Below, piece after piece: positions 46,001 to 58,900 of a stretch of 64,000 nt of DNA. Origin of the DNA: Ophiostoma sp. CBS 140.51 (taxonomy: Eukaryota > Ascomycota > Sordariomycetes > Ophiostomatales > Ophiostomataceae). The translations under genes were made by a program, and so were the position numbers. Location: assembly GCA_029298735.1 (NCBI GenBank), contig JANSLP010000002.1:248001-312000 (forward strand). The letters are read 5' to 3'. The first letter of the stretch is position 1. Every line of letters begins with the position of its first letter. The notes under the pieces were generated by a model that saw only the letters and a program-made list of their open reading frames with translations, was not told the origin of the DNA and did not search any database.

Positions 46001-46519
46001 CGGCTGTCGTAATAGGTGATCTCGATGCGGATCTCACCGGCGTACTTGCCGCGGCAAGTGAGAGACTGCCACTTGTCGCTCTGGCCGCCGCCGGAAACGA
46101 TAATGTCGCGGAGGTCGACCCAGTTCTCGCCAATCAGCTCGGTCTTCTTGTCGTCGCTGAAGACGGAGACCTTTAGTTGGTAGTAGTCAGGCGAATCGTG
46201 GACGGTGAAGCGCAGTTCCTGGTCCCTGTTGTTGTTAGCAGGCGATGTCGTAAACAAAAAGAAATCAAAGGTGCGAAACGACATACCATCTCGGAGTTTG
46301 ACCGCCACGAATGTCGGTGTTGGTCTTCTTGGCCTCTTTGCCGAGGCGGGCCGCGCAGTACGGATCCTGCTTGCCAATGGTCTTGCGGTTCGGCAGATTC
46401 TTTGCACGGTCGACGACAAGAACGAGGGTGCCGATGGCTGGGCCATCGACGCTGAGATCGGAGAAGATACCGGCCGTGTGAGCCCCATTGAGGGGATTGC
46501 TCTTTGTCTTGGAAGACAT
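43057..46519 (-). CDS. fic1: C2-domain protein with long disordered tail, Fic1/Inn1-type
   Basis: Two exons, 46519-46287 and 46225-43057, with a 61-nt GT-AG intron that joins GGQTPRW to DQELRFTVHDS; 1133 residues. An N-terminal C2 domain spans roughly residues 25-150 (GTLVLVVDRAKNLPNRKTIG, then KQDPYCAARLG, and finally AGEIRIEITYYDSRPKPK). The remaining 950 residues are disordered, very rich in Pro, Ser, Gln, His and Tyr, with many PxxP motifs and His/Gln runs around residue 400. This arrangement matches fungal C2 proteins annotated as ingression protein Fic1/Inn1. In yeasts these bind SH3 partners at the division site and help drive septum formation; the PxxP motifs fit that role. Acidic calcium-binding loop residues are only partly present, so calcium binding is doubtful. 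Orthology to Fic1 is likely but not certain. Confidence 0.85.
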
Positions 46520-49500
46520 TCTGTGATGTGTAATGTGTGGATGTGGAGTGGGGAGGGGATGTTTCGGGTGATGTTGGTTTGTTTACTTTCTTGACGGGAC
46601 GGAAGAAGAAAAGCAGCTATCGCGAGGGTCGAATTGCTGCGCAAGTTCGTTTGTCGTCAGGATGCAGCGAGCCGCTCATTCATGCGGGCTGTTCGAGTTA
46701 GAGGCGCGACGACATGCGGCAGGTCGAATTGATCGTGGTTGCTGGGAGGTGTCTTCGTAAGTAAACAGAGGATTGAAATCGTGGACGCCGCGATAAAAGG
46801 TGTTGCTGATTAGGCACCAGATCGAATGAAATGAATGGAAAAAAGTTCTGGCGATACGGCGATAAGAAAAACAATGAAAACAGAAAAGGAAGAAGAAAAG
46901 AAAAAGAGGGAGAGGATGGAAAAGAAAGGGCTCTCGCCAGCAGCTGCGGATGGTGGACTGGAATAAAGAAAGGACAAGAGTGAAAGAGCAGATCCGAAAT
47001 GGTCGGAATTGGTGAAAATGGTCAAAATGGTCGAGACGCACGCAAAGGAGGCTTTGTTGACATCCCCCGAAAAGGCGTTGCTGCTAATCCTGCCTTGGAA
47101 GAGTTAGCGCGGGACCTTGGGTAGCTCTTGCCATGCATGTCGCGCCCGCCTATCAATTGCGTTTTAATCGTGTGGTTGGGGAAGGTACCGTTTACGGCCA
47201 GATCTGCAGGTAAGATACCAAGAACGTGCCGAATGGACGCCCAGAGCACATTGTTGGAGAGGTTGGTGGGGTAGGTACGCCCGAGAAAATAGGAGAGGGG
47301 AGAGGGAAAGAGCGAGCGACCAGCCAAAACCCAGTGTCAACAATAAAACGGAGGCTGGCAGCTAGCCAACCAGAAACCACAAGGGAAGGAGCGACAGGGG
47401 TGAGCCTGAAGCGAAAGCAACCGTTATTCTTTTTTGACAGATGTACTGTAAATTCGTGTGTTCACAGCAATACAACATACTTTGTATCACACTGCAAAAC
47501 CTGGTATTACGACGCTCGACGCAACTGTTTACAGGGTTCTAGGCTGTAAATACAGAGCAGCCTACAATTTTTTGCGTGTGCGTCTGAATCTGCGTCTGCA
47601 TCTGCAGAGATAAAAATAAACAGCGCTCGCATTGATTGAAAGCACCGGTAAGCTGATGTATTGCAATCAAAGAATAGGAAGCAGGGGGGGCTCGTGCATG
47701 CAGAACTGCCACTGTCAGACAGTTATTTTCTTTTACACAATTTACTGAAAGCAAACTAACAGGATAAACTGCCAAAACGGACCACCGTTACCCGGCCATG
47801 AACCGCCCCAGAGTCTCAGGCGAGTGTGAGAGTGTGAGAGACGCTGTGCGGGCCGTGGCAATCTGGAAATTGACGGGAGTTCGCAGACGAGAATTAAGGT
47901 ACGGCAGGCCTCTTGTTTCACATGTACCTTGGTTAGGAGTGTGATGGGCAATGAGGCTTTTTGAACGTCAAAGTCGATTTCTCAAAATGAGAATGTCAAG
48001 ACTCAAAAACATTGAGCGAATGAGTTCATATGTCTCGCAGTTTTCTGAACATTTGTGTCGACGTACGCGTTACGTAGGAGCTTAGAGTGAGCCGAGGACC
48101 GTTTTGTTGACTTTCTCTTCTGTGGTTAGCTATCCGTTTATCTACCGATATTTTTTTACCATTTTTAGCGGCGTTGCTGGGGGCGTGGAGAGCTTACAGG
48201 ATCGAAACCAAGGAAACAGTGCAAAAACGGTAGCTTAGTGGGCCACCATCCTCACCACCTCCACTCAAAAGGCCTGTGGATCACACCACACCGTGTCCAG
48301 GCAGCCGGATTCTTTTCTTCAGGCAAAATCGGCTTGCACGAGCGAGACGAGCAGCGAAATGCCGTGTTGGGGGTCGTTCTGGTCGTCACCACGGGGCTTG
48401 GCAGACGAATCGACGAGAAAATAGAACAAAGGAAGTCGTGCAAGGCTCATGCAAAGCTCTTCGTGTTCCTTTTGAGTACCTCTTTTTCTTTTCTTCTCTA
48501 CATATCCTGTCCCGCTAATGGAGTCGACTGGAACTTCGGCTTCAACGCAGAGTCCGGGGCGGGTTGAGCTCTGTCTCTGCCGGCACAAACTGTCAGCACG
48601 CGTCACCCAGTTCGTCAACAGAGACAGAAAAAAAGAAGGAATATCTATAAGTCGGAGAGGTTTCTGTTGTTGATTTTTTTTGTCTCCCTTGGTTTGACGT
48701 TAGACGCTGCTATTTATAACTGCACCTATTCGTGGATGGCGATCGAGAGGGGAAATCGTAGATGGCGGCCATAGTCGGATTGACATCCTGGTCGGGGGTG
48801 CTTGGCGATTGCCTATTTTCGGTGGACGTTAGCAAGCTTCGTCAATTGAGCTTGGAGCTTGGTGTTGCAAGGTCTTACTCGCCCTCTATGCCGAGACATG
48901 CTTGTCAGTGGAAATGTGAGTGATTGCAAAGAAGGTTTGATAAAAAAAGTGAGAAGAAAAAGCGGAAAGGGGGAAAGGAGCAAAAAGACAAGAAGGGGTA
49001 AAGGTGTCTGCAATGTCATTGACGAGATTGAGAAGAAGTTGAAATTGAGAAAGGGAAGGTTGATGTAAGTTCCTTGTGTTAATGACCGAACAAAAGAGCC
49101 TCTCTCGACATCTTGAATTGGCTGCCTCCCGGACTCACCTTCTCCGTACGCCGATCACGATGTGCAGAGAACGGACCTCTGACAGGCGAGAAAACCAAAA
49201 GGCCGAGAAATCAAGAGCCTTGAAGAGCCTCGTCTCCTTGGCACCCACCATGTGATATGTCATACTGCTATTGCTCGATGCCTGTGCTCAAGCTCCCCAT
49301 GTTTGTTCATGACTTTATCCAGCGGAGCTATGTGCTCTACACACCAACATGAGTCTATTATTGGCCCTGGGGCCCGGCATGCGCCGTATGCACGGGACAA
49401 GAGCCGGCACTCTTGGGCCGATTGAGGGTGGCTATTGTAGCTGAAAGAAAAAGAGGAGACGAGAATAAAAACGAGGAGAAAAGGCTGCAGAAATGGAGTG

Positions 49501-50210
49501 CCAAAACGATCAAAAAGCTCCGACTGGTTGTGTGAATGGTGGCTTCGACATTTCGCGGTTTTTGCTGGTTTTTGTTACAGCTTTTTTGCTGGGTTTTCTT
49601 GGCCCTGCGTTGGTTAACGCAGGCACGGAGCGGCAGTCCCAGCTGAAAGGTTGTGTGCGGGGAGCCAATCAGGGCGCTGTTTAAGCCACAGCGAACGAAA
49701 AAGCCTTGCCTCTCAGCCTCGAAGAGGGTCCCGCCCCTCTTATTCTTTGCCATCGTTTGCCATGCGGTGCGGATATGCCGCAGATGGGGGCGGCTTTGGG
49801 CCCAAACTTTGAAGCAGGTACGGGGAGAGAGGAAAGGGGTGTCATGAATTCCCAAGAGAATTGGGAAAGAGCCAACGCAATGCACATGCACGATGGAGGT
49901 TTGGTGAGATGTCGTTGTTCCCTTCGTTGTTTGGTCCTAAATTGGCAAGTGCGAGGAAGGGAAAGAACTAACTGAGCCAACATCAGTTTGGTTGGTCCCA
50001 CCTTCCCGTAGCACCCGAAGATATCAGTAAACAAGGCTAGCGTGCCTGCCAAAAAGGCCATTCCCCATTCAACTTTGTTTCCTTCCCGCGCTTGCTGGCC
50101 CCTGATTCAACAACGGACGAAACTCACCTCAACTTCAACCACACCTTCACATCCATCACACCTCACTTTCGATACACACGCCCCGACGTCCACACCGCAT
50201 CCACACCATC
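46520..50210. other. 3.7 kb divergent spacer between C2-protein and TMEM234-like genes
   Basis: No gene is supported. The part next to the C2-protein gene (46520-47050) reads as a CT-rich leader on the minus strand. The part next to the TMEM234-like gene (50090-50210) is a C/A-rich leader. Open frames up to about 177 codons (49358-49891, minus) carry no domain. A 7-bp hairpin followed by six Ts near 47540 is too weak to call. Confidence 0.45.
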
Positions 50211-51472
50211 ATGTCTACAAGCTTTGTTGCACCCCCCGAGGTCACGCCTCCTCCTATAGCGGCCCCTCCCCATCCAGCAGCCATCAACTACGTCCTCGGC
50301 TTCCTGCTTGTTGGCATCGCCTGGGGCTTCACGACGCCCTTTATCCGCCGCGCCGCGAAAGACCACAACCCTCCTCCGCACCCTCTGCTGGAGCGTGCCG
50401 ATGTCAAGGCTAGCGCGGTGAAGCGGCGCCTCTACGGCGCCGTGTTTGCAGTGGTAGACTTGCTGCGCAACCCGCGGTACGCCGTGCCTCTGCTACTCAA
50501 CTTGACCGGCAGCGTGTGGTTTTTCCTGTTGATTGGCCAAGCTGGTACGTCCTTTTCTCGTCTTTTTCTCTCTCCTATCCCTCTCGCGTGCTTTTGTTCC
50601 CACTTCACCGTTTGCCGTTAGCCTCGTCTTGTCGCGGTACACGGTCCACCCTTTTCCCATACTTCTTTTGGCATGCCACCCATTTTGTTTAGCGTCTTGT
50701 GTAACCCTTCAAATTTGTGTCTTCCCTCCTCCTTTCCCTCCTCGTCTTAGTGAAGGTTCAGATCTTTGTGTGAAGACATCGTTGTCTGTTTTTTGCTCTT
50801 GTTCCAACAGCGTCAAGGCTGAGGCTGGATAGTGTGGTCTGTAGTTTTTTTCTTCTTTTGCTCCTGCGGGACTCGTCTTTTCCCCCTCTGCCTCGCGCCA
50901 TCCAAGCTTCAGTTGCATGCATCGTGCAGGTGCAATATTGGGCTGGGAGGTGCCTGCAGCCATACACAAACTTTCACGCTACGCAGCCTATATTCTTCAG
51001 CCCTCCATGCATACACACCATTCCCGACCTCCAGGTTTCAACCCTTCAAACTGGCCCCTTACTTTTCTATGCATTTATTCCCTGTCTAGACTTGTTTTGC
51101 ATACATATGATTTATTCGTACTTTCTTTTGCCTGATTCACAAAACACTAACACACGTTCTCCGTCCTCGGCCATGGCGCGTGTCCGCCTCGGCCCTCTTT
51201 TTTCTTCTTGTGCCCGTCTCAACAGAACTAAGCTTGACTGTACCCATTGTCAACACCTTGGCCTTTCTCTTCACCGTTATTGGTGAGTGGTGGGTTGAGA
51301 GCAAAGTGATCAGCCGTGGTACGTTCCGAACGAGTGGCGTACCTATGTACACTCTTGTCTCCTATCCCGTGCATACAGCCTTTCCAACTAACACACCAAT
51401 CAAGACACCTGCATTGGCATGGCTCTCTCGTTGTGCGGCATCGCCCTATGTGTCCACAGCAAGACGAGATAG
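50211..51472 (+). CDS. TMEM234-family small multi-pass membrane protein
   Basis: Three exons, 50211-50544, 51226-51318 and 51405-51472, give 164 residues. All junctions are GT-AG and in phase. After a Pro-rich start, the first hydrophobic helix (about residues 26-45, NYVLGFLLVGIAWGFTTPFI) leads to a basic loop; further helices lie at about 88-111 (YAVPLLLNLTGSVWFFLLIGQA), 115-135 and 145-162. The motif GEWWVESKVIS before the last helix and IGMALSLCGIALCV in it fit the TMEM234 family (PF10639), relatives of drug/metabolite transporters. The molecular function is unknown. Intron 1 is 681 nt, far longer than every other intron in the window. It is pyrimidine-rich but ends in a good CAACAG acceptor. 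The gene is convergent with the unrecognised gene at 52234. Confidence 0.85.
50545..51225 (+). other. Unusually long (681 nt) intron of the TMEM234-like gene
   Basis: The donor is GTACGT and the acceptor CTCAACAG. It is pyrimidine-rich along its length and has no open frame with a recognisable domain. Other introns here are 46-250 nt. It might hold alternative exons or a small RNA; nothing specific is seen. Confidence 0.6.
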
Positions 51473-52233
51473 TCTGTTTTCGTCGTGTATATTCGAAAAG
51501 AGGCAGCCAATACATTTGTAAAGCATCTGCCAAAGTTTTGTTGTCGACGATGTTGTGTTGATGTTTTTATTATATTATTAGTCCTCTATTGTTGTCATAG
51601 TCGCATGCTGGAAGGCGTTCTCGGTGTTTTGATAGTCTCTATTGGTAATGTTTAAGTTTTATTTTCCTATGTATGCTCCCAGATAGCAGTATGCTCGCAT
51701 ATGCCAATGTATATTTCGTTTCCGTATCGTCTCGTTGTTATCGACCTCTATCAACCATTGTGTCTGCTCCAGGCAGAAGAAGATTGTAGAGTGTAGAACC
51801 GATAACCTAGATGAACCAATGTATGCCTAAGGGCGAAATGTCCCTTCCCTCCAATGGTAATAAAAGGAGTATAAAGAAAAGCAAACGAAAAGAAGAAAGT
51901 AAGGAAAATCGAAAGGTACTAAAGCCTCGTACAAAAATGGTATCTCTCAAAACAAATCAACATGCTCTCTTTTCAAAAGTAGAAGCAGTAAGACAAAGAA
52001 AAGGAGAAGAAAGGAAATAAGAAAGAGTATAAAGCAAAAGAAGAAAATAAAAGGAAAGAGAAGAGAAGTCGTATCGTGTATCGTTTTGTTCGTTTTGTTT
52101 ATTTTATGGGAGAGCGTGTCGTATCAAACGTTTGTTGGCAGCAGCCAGTGTCTGTCGTTATTATTATGTCATCGTCGATGTCGTCGCCGGCATTATCATC
52201 ATCATGCATTGATGTCGTCGTCGTTGTTTGTAT
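51473..52233. other. Spacer between convergent TMEM234-like and unrecognised genes
   Basis: No gene is supported. AT-rich sequence with an A/G-rich stretch from about 51855 to 52070 fits the 3' regions of two convergent genes. Confidence 0.5.
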
Positions 52234-52948
52234 TCACCGCCGAGAGCGCACCCAGCGCTGGATGGCTCGTAGGCTCGGGTCTTCGCTGGTCCACCGGCCC
52301 ATCTGGATGTCGGAGTTTTGCAGTTCTGCGTAGACGACCTCGTCGGAGATTTGCGCGAGTTCCTAAACTGTTAGCGAGAGAACGGGCGAGCGATGGTGGT
52401 GAAGGTAGTGGTAAGGGAATGCGAGCGCAGCGAGGACACAAAACCTACCAACCATAGTTGTTCGTCGCATGCCCGCAACTGGGCCTGGTGTTCGGCCGCC
52501 GGCTTCTTGCCCTGCAAGATGGCGTTGCGGTACTCGATCCAGCGTTGGGCGGCGGCCTGGCGCAAGTAAATCTTCTGGCCCTGGTGGCGGCGGGCGAGGG
52601 CATCAAGGTGGACTTGTTGGAGCTCGGCTTTGGATTGCTCCTCGTGGCCGCCCTTTGTGATCGGGACGTGGGTGTCGGCGCCAGTGTTCAGGATGTGCTG
52701 GCCATCGACAGCGCATTGGCGGAGAGCGCGCCAGCCCTCGGTGTAGTAGTCTTCCTGGATGGGGGGGTCGACGGGTGCGGCGGCGATGTAAAACTGGAGG
52801 GTGGTGAAGTCGGCGAGGACCTCTGCGACGCGTGCGCGGCGGTAGTCGTTGACTGTGGGAGAGACAAAAGAAAAATCAAAAGTTAGATGGTGGCCGAAGG
52901 GAGAGGATCAGCAATGGCACGGGAGGAAGAAGACTCACGTCCGTCCAT
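52234..52948 (-). CDS. Unrecognised small protein, 180 residues
   Basis: I read three exons on the minus strand: 52948-52939 (only 10 nt), 52852-52449 and 52362-52234, with 86-nt and 86-nt GT-AG introns in phase. The product begins MDGLNDYRRARVAEVLADFT and ends WVRSRR. It is balanced in composition, mostly helical-looking, with no signal peptide or membrane helix. Segments rich in aromatic and charged residues (YYTEGWRALRQCAVDGQ, QRWIEYRNAILQGKKPA, IQMGRWTSEDPSLRAIQRW) do not look like random translation, and codon positions are GC3-rich like the neighbouring genes. I do not recognise a family and assign no function. The GTGAGT donor two codons after the start and the good acceptor make the short first exon plausible. 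An alternative start inside exon 2 would be possible only without the first exon, as there is no early in-frame ATG there. Confidence 0.65.
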
Positions 52949-55900
52949 TGTATAGGAGGTTGTGAAGATGTGTGGGAGTCGTATGAGGGAGGAAGAGAGG
53001 ATGCGTAGGCCGTGGTAATTGGCGAAGTGAGTGCCGTCGATGGTTATTTTAATGTTGAGGAGGAGGGCGTTGATATAGGAAGGTCGCGGAGGGAGATGCG
53101 ATGCTGTAGACTGGATGATGCTGTCGATGTTGCTGATGTTGAGAGAGGATGATGAGGGTGAAGAGGAGATGATCGGATGGAAAAGGAAGGGGATTGTCGT
53201 TCTTTTATCTTGGATGAGGCCGTTTCCTTGCTCTCAATGAAGTCGAGAGATGTTCGACAAAGAGGTTGTGATGAGGTTGATATCAAAGAAAAGGTTGAGG
53301 CAACCGTTGAAGTGGAGGAGGCAGATGGAAAAGAGGTGGGGGCGCCAAGATGGATGTTGAGGGTGTTTATAACGTAGGGTGCGTATGTGGAAGGGGGTGT
53401 GATGAAAGAAAACAAGAGTGAAAGGGGTGTAGAAGAGGGCCGACCAGCGACTCGATGAGGTTTAAAGCATGATTGTGTAGTTCCGGGTAGAAGAAACGTG
53501 GTAGATGATATGCCAGTAGGGTATGTGCAGGGTATGTGCAAGGTAGAGGTAATCATGGGAAGGTGGAGGGGGTAAAGATATCAAAAGAAGAGGTGGAAAG
53601 GGCACAAAAATCAAATTTGCTGCTGGGCGATGATGGGCTCTCTGGTTGGTCGAAGGAAGTGATGACGGACTTGCCCATCTCTATTTATGCAGGTTTTTTT
53701 CTTGTCCCGGCCTCGAGGTACGTGGCCCGGCCCCTCGTCTCTCTTTTTTTTCCTGGGAAAAAGCCACAGAGTCCAAGTGAGCCTCTCCCCGTCTAGCGCA
53801 AGCTGGCAAGCGGAACCGGTTTCCCTATTCCTAGAAAAGAAGAAACGCGCGGGTAAGGCTGGATAGTTCAAAGGGGCCGCTCTTTTCTCGATTTTTTGTC
53901 TTGTTGAGGAACGGAGGGACGCCACCGCGAGCGGGCACTAGGAAAGAAAGGAGTGGAAGAAACTGACAAGAAGCTCACGACGAGTCGTGATAGGAGGGAT
54001 GTCAAGGTGGAGGAGGGAGGGAGGGAGGGATGGATCGATGGATACCGAGCAGAGAGAGGGAACAAGAATGAGGAATAGGATGTGCGTGATAGACGACATA
54101 CATGCCCCTATTCCCGTTTTGATAAAAGCTCAGGCGGGAGACGGAGAAAGTCACCGGGGCGGGAAGGTGTCGTGGCAGCCAAACAGAGCTTCAGATGACG
54201 ATGTGGGTAGATAAAAGAATAAAAGTAGAAGAAAAAAAGAAATAAAGGAAGAGAGAGAAAATTAGAAAAGAAAATAGAAAGGAGACGATCAGGGGAAAAT
54301 AAAAGTTGAAGAAGGGTGTGGGGTGAGTAGAGTAGAAAACGGTGTACAAAGGTAGAATGGTAGATGGGGCCTCAACGGGGGTGAGGTGCATGGAGGGGGG
54401 GGAGGGGGGGTGTGGGAAAAGGTGCAGAATTGGGGAGCTCTACATATAGTCTTTTTTGTTATAGGCTGAGCTTGGAGCTTGGGACGATGGGTGTAAGTGG
54501 AAAGTGGAATGGGAGGAAGCAATGAGCAAAACAAAAGAAAGAGTGAGAGAGAGAGAGAGAAGACAAGGAAAATTACAGAAGTAAAATAACAGTGAAGAAT
54601 ATTTGCCTAGAGGAAGTGAAAATCCCTCCAATGTCAAACGCACCAAAACGAACAGGTTCTTCTGCCCGGCACATCTCCCACGACAAATCTGGCTTTAGCT
54701 TCTCCCGAACTCATATGCTCTGTCCCTTGTCAAGCCGTTGTCCATACCCTGGCAAGACACATGGAGAAGGCCTCTAGAGAGTCTAGCACCAGTTTGCAAA
54801 GTTCGTCAGAAGGGCCAGACCACACACACGACTCAGAGGTCCAAAGGCTAGAGAATCACGCACGCACGACTGGCCCCCCATTATCACCACACCAGCTCGC
54901 ACAAGGCTAGAGGAAAGCGTTCGCACGGGGCCGGCCTGGTGATCGAATCGAAAGGTGACGAGGCCTCTTGACTTAGTGTAAACTTTGTGTAGACAGTAAC
55001 CTTAAGCACACTCCCCTCCACTTGTTTTCTGTCTGTTATTTTTCTGGCTTTCTGGCTTTCTGTCTTTTCTTTTTCCTCTTTCCCCGTCTCCACATCGTAG
55101 GGCCTCATCAAGCGCGAGCATATCACACCACGGCATGGCTTTCTGCTCCCTTCATCTGCCTCGTCCCTGGCATGGCGCTTGTCCCAACAAGGATGTTCTC
55201 TCGCACGAGAACGGGAGCTTCTAGGGCTGCGGTGGTGGCAAAAACACAACTGCACATATGCATGTCCACATACGACCATACGTAGTAGGCATACTTGTGT
55301 GTGGGTGATGGGAAGAGGTTGGATGCGCTTAAATGTTGTCTGAGACATGGCGAACATGCATCTGCACGATAAAGCCAGTGAGGATGAGCATAGGAGGGAC
55401 GAGGAGAGATCCAGGTACCGTCGAGAGGGGTGTGTAAGAGCGGAGGTAAAAGAATGAATGAATGAAAAATATCCACAATAAATAAAAAAGCGAGAGAAGC
55501 GATACAAGCGAGAGAGGGCCAAGAGGAGTTAATAGATGCTCTCCTCCCCTCTTGGGAAGGGGGGAAGCTTTTTGCCCCTAGCTGGACGATATAAACTATT
55601 TAGCAACGGGCAGAAGCCCAAACGGGAAAATCGGGGGCATCCTGTAACGAGGGGGGAGATACTAATAATAATAATAATACAAAAATGTGGTAGCGTATTT
55701 TTCGTTTTCTTTCTGAAAAACAAACGACTAAAAATAGTGAGAAAAACAAGGAATTCGAGCATAAAAAATATGTTCACAAACAGCGGGCGAGACGGGCCAA
55801 GAGTGTAAATTCTTCGCTTGCTCGAATACCCCTCCTGCTGTTGTAGATCGACGGCACCCGGCACACCAGGACGGCGTTTTGCTTTTGCTTCTGGTTTAGT

Positions 55901-58900
55901 TTGTCTGTTCGCAGACACAAGAGAACCCACTTTGGGGAAGCGAGAAGGGAGCAGCTGCTGGCATTTGCATCCGCTAGAACATTAAAGATGAGTCTAGATC
56001 TAGGCTCTGAAGGGATAAGAGGGGGAGTGATGGAGGTGACGAAGCCCGGAGCAAATAGGACACTTCACAATTATTTGAATAAAATGAGAATAAGTACAAC
56101 AAATAAAAAGAATAGAAAAGAAAGCGAGAAAAGTAAAATTCCGTGAGAGACCAAAACGGAAAATAAGCATTGCCTACTTTAGCAGCTTGCAAGCTGCAAG
56201 AAAGAGACCCATAGCTGGTGTACACTGGCAAAAAATGACAAACCAATAAAAACAGTTTAGATGAACTTGACAATGCAAGGTGAATTAGCTGGACCACTGT
56301 CAAAAGAAGTAAAAAAGAACAAGTAACTTCTTGCGTACACCCGTGCCGAAAAGATATGAGCTCCTTTCATTGTATTTTCTGTACTGATGAGAGAATAAAA
56401 AAAAACATACGTTACAAGTACGAGTACGAATAATCAGAGGAGCAAAAGAAGCAAACTCACAAGGCCGGTGCTTCAAAAATGGCAGCTTGGCCAAAAACAG
56501 TTCGTAGTGCCACACGGCGCCGACCAGCAAAAGGTCCTCGGCCGTGTTTGTTTGACCAATGACATAGTAAAGAAGAACTCCGGCCATCGAAGAGCTGGGG
56601 ATCGGGCCTGCTAGCACGGAGCTGAAGGGGGCCGCCCATTTCACCTCAAAACGCCAAAACAAGCCACATCCCTCATGTTTCGGTGGAGGCCACTGATCCT
56701 TGCTGGGGCCTCACTGACACCCACTCGAGATGATGGTCCTCCGCAATGACGACAACTGCCGGTGCGCATTTTGTGACAGAATCTTACTGTTTCGAGAATG
56801 AAGAACACACAGTAAAACAAATGATGGGTCTAAACGATGTTTCTTTTCTTCAAATCACTCCCTCCTTCAATGTCGTCCGATTTTGAATTTCTTGGCAGCC
56901 GAAAAAAAGAAACAATAAACAAAGATAAAAGAGTAAGGCACGTGCACAAAGCAGTGCAACAATATGTGCAAAAATGAAAATAAGGCAGAAACAACTCGGA
57001 ATAAAAGGCAGAAAATGTCACTACCCACCAAAACCCACCAAAGAGGCCTACTGGAGAAATAGGAGAAGGCTCTTTCCAGCCCGAGTTGGCAGCCAGAGGG
57101 GCGCTGAACTCGCCTAAAACAGAAAGAGCAAAAGGGCGCAGTACGGCTCCAGGGGGGGCGCGGGACCGTCCTAGCCTATCATGGGTGGTCCCAATATGAC
57201 GGACGAGAATGAGGTGGTGGAGCGCACCTGCACGTTTGCGGGACCCTTTTTGGGTTTCCTCCTTCCCTTTTTTTTTGGGTTGCAGTTCGTTCTTTCCCAT
57301 TTTCCAGTACCTTGCGTCAAACCCGCTAACAGTTCCTCCCCTAATGCGCGTTTGCACTCTTTCCCTTTTCGTCCTTCAGTGGTGTTCTAGGTGTTCTAGG
57401 TGTACCGCTCCTTCCTCGTGCCCCTCCGCCTCAGGGCTTTCCTGCGCTGGGATGGCAGGCTGGTCTGCCTTGTGCGATTCCAAAATAGGGTACATCTGGT
57501 GGTGTTCTGGGTCCGTGATGTTTCGTTTCGTCTCTTATGTTCTTATGACGTATTTTAAGTTTCCCTTTTGGGATTATTGATTCTTCACTTCCATTTGTAT
57601 CCGTATTCTTTTATTATTCACGGATTGCTCCGTAATATTAGGAAATGCTTCATAATTTTGGGGAGGAAGGACCGAACGACAATCAACAGTCAACAGTCAA
57701 CAGACACCAGTCGACACCCTTCTCCACCCCGTTGCTCCTTCCCCCAAGAGGGCCCCTTACTCCTGCCTCATTATCGCCTCCCCGTTACCAACCGCCATTA
57801 TCTCATTATACTGAACTCTCAATGGCCGCCCTACAGGGCAAATAGAATCACGTTATTGGACATGTTATGTCTTGTTTTGTCAATCACTTAAAAAAAGAAA
57901 CAAACGGCCAAGTCCAGATAACACCACAGCCCTGCATTGAACCTGGACAGATATAATCAATGCACGCACCACACTTACACAACGTCTGGCCTCAAACGGC
58001 TGCCCCAACATATTCTTTGGGAGGCAAAATCAGGAGGAGGCAACTGAGGCCGTTGGAGGAACACAGTCCCGTATTCTGGGGGAAGAAACATTGAGTTTAC
58101 AACGTAGCCCTACGAGGCGGCAAGCCAACTGTCGAGATGTCTAGATGTAGATTTACGTATACGTTGTTCAATATATGAGCCCTCGAGGATAGAAAGGGAT
58201 TGAGCACAGATAATTAGTATTTAATGACATTAGACCCGTGTATAAGCCAGACAATTTTATCCAGATTTATAATATTGAATATTATTCACTGTACAGGCCT
58301 GCCCATGTCGTCAAGGGCATCACGAATGCACAACAAAAACATATAAAACGTGATGTCATATTTTGGAAAAGAGATCTTGATGCAGAGACGGCTTAGGAAA
58401 CAGAAGACATGCACGTCTGGGGCCTTCCCCCCTCCCCTTACCCCCGGCAGACCCATCCTTGTGGACTTGTGGACTCGTTGGGTCCGTGTGAAACAGTCTT
58501 TCAGCTCGTCCCGACAGACAGAGCCGGCTGAACGGTGGATGGGATGGATGGGGCTCTGCAACTCCTCTGCATGAAAGAACTTCTTTTTTTGCGTGTCTTG
58601 GTGTTTTCGTTGCATTTTCCCATGTCTTTCCACGTCTTCCCTCCCGGTGCCAGCCTCTGCGAGGCTTAGCGCCGCATGCACCTCCCACCCTGTCTGTCCT
58701 CCACCAGGATGCGTAGAGAGCTTTCTGGTCTCTGGTTGGACGATGCTGATTCTTCTTTTGCAGCACACAATCTAAAACTACTGCACAGAAGGGGTAAAAA
58801 AATTTAAAAAGGAAAAAAAAAGAAAAAGGTAACGAAGCAAGAAAAACCGAGCCGAAAGTGGAAAGTAGAACAAATTGGAGAAGTTTCGACACGACGTACT

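Noticed and set aside
47534..47566. 7-bp hairpin (TAGGCTG/CAGCCTA) followed by six Ts
   Set aside because: Stems of this length are common by chance, and no gene ends here that would need a terminator. A polymerase III transcript is not supported.
48190..48215. tRNA B-box-like word GGATCGAAACC
   Set aside because: No matching A box, acceptor stem or cloverleaf could be drawn around it.
56300..56662. 120-codon minus-strand frame with a hydrophobic N-terminal half
   Set aside because: A partly membrane-like sequence, but no family resemblance and no supporting neighbouring exons that I could join in phase.
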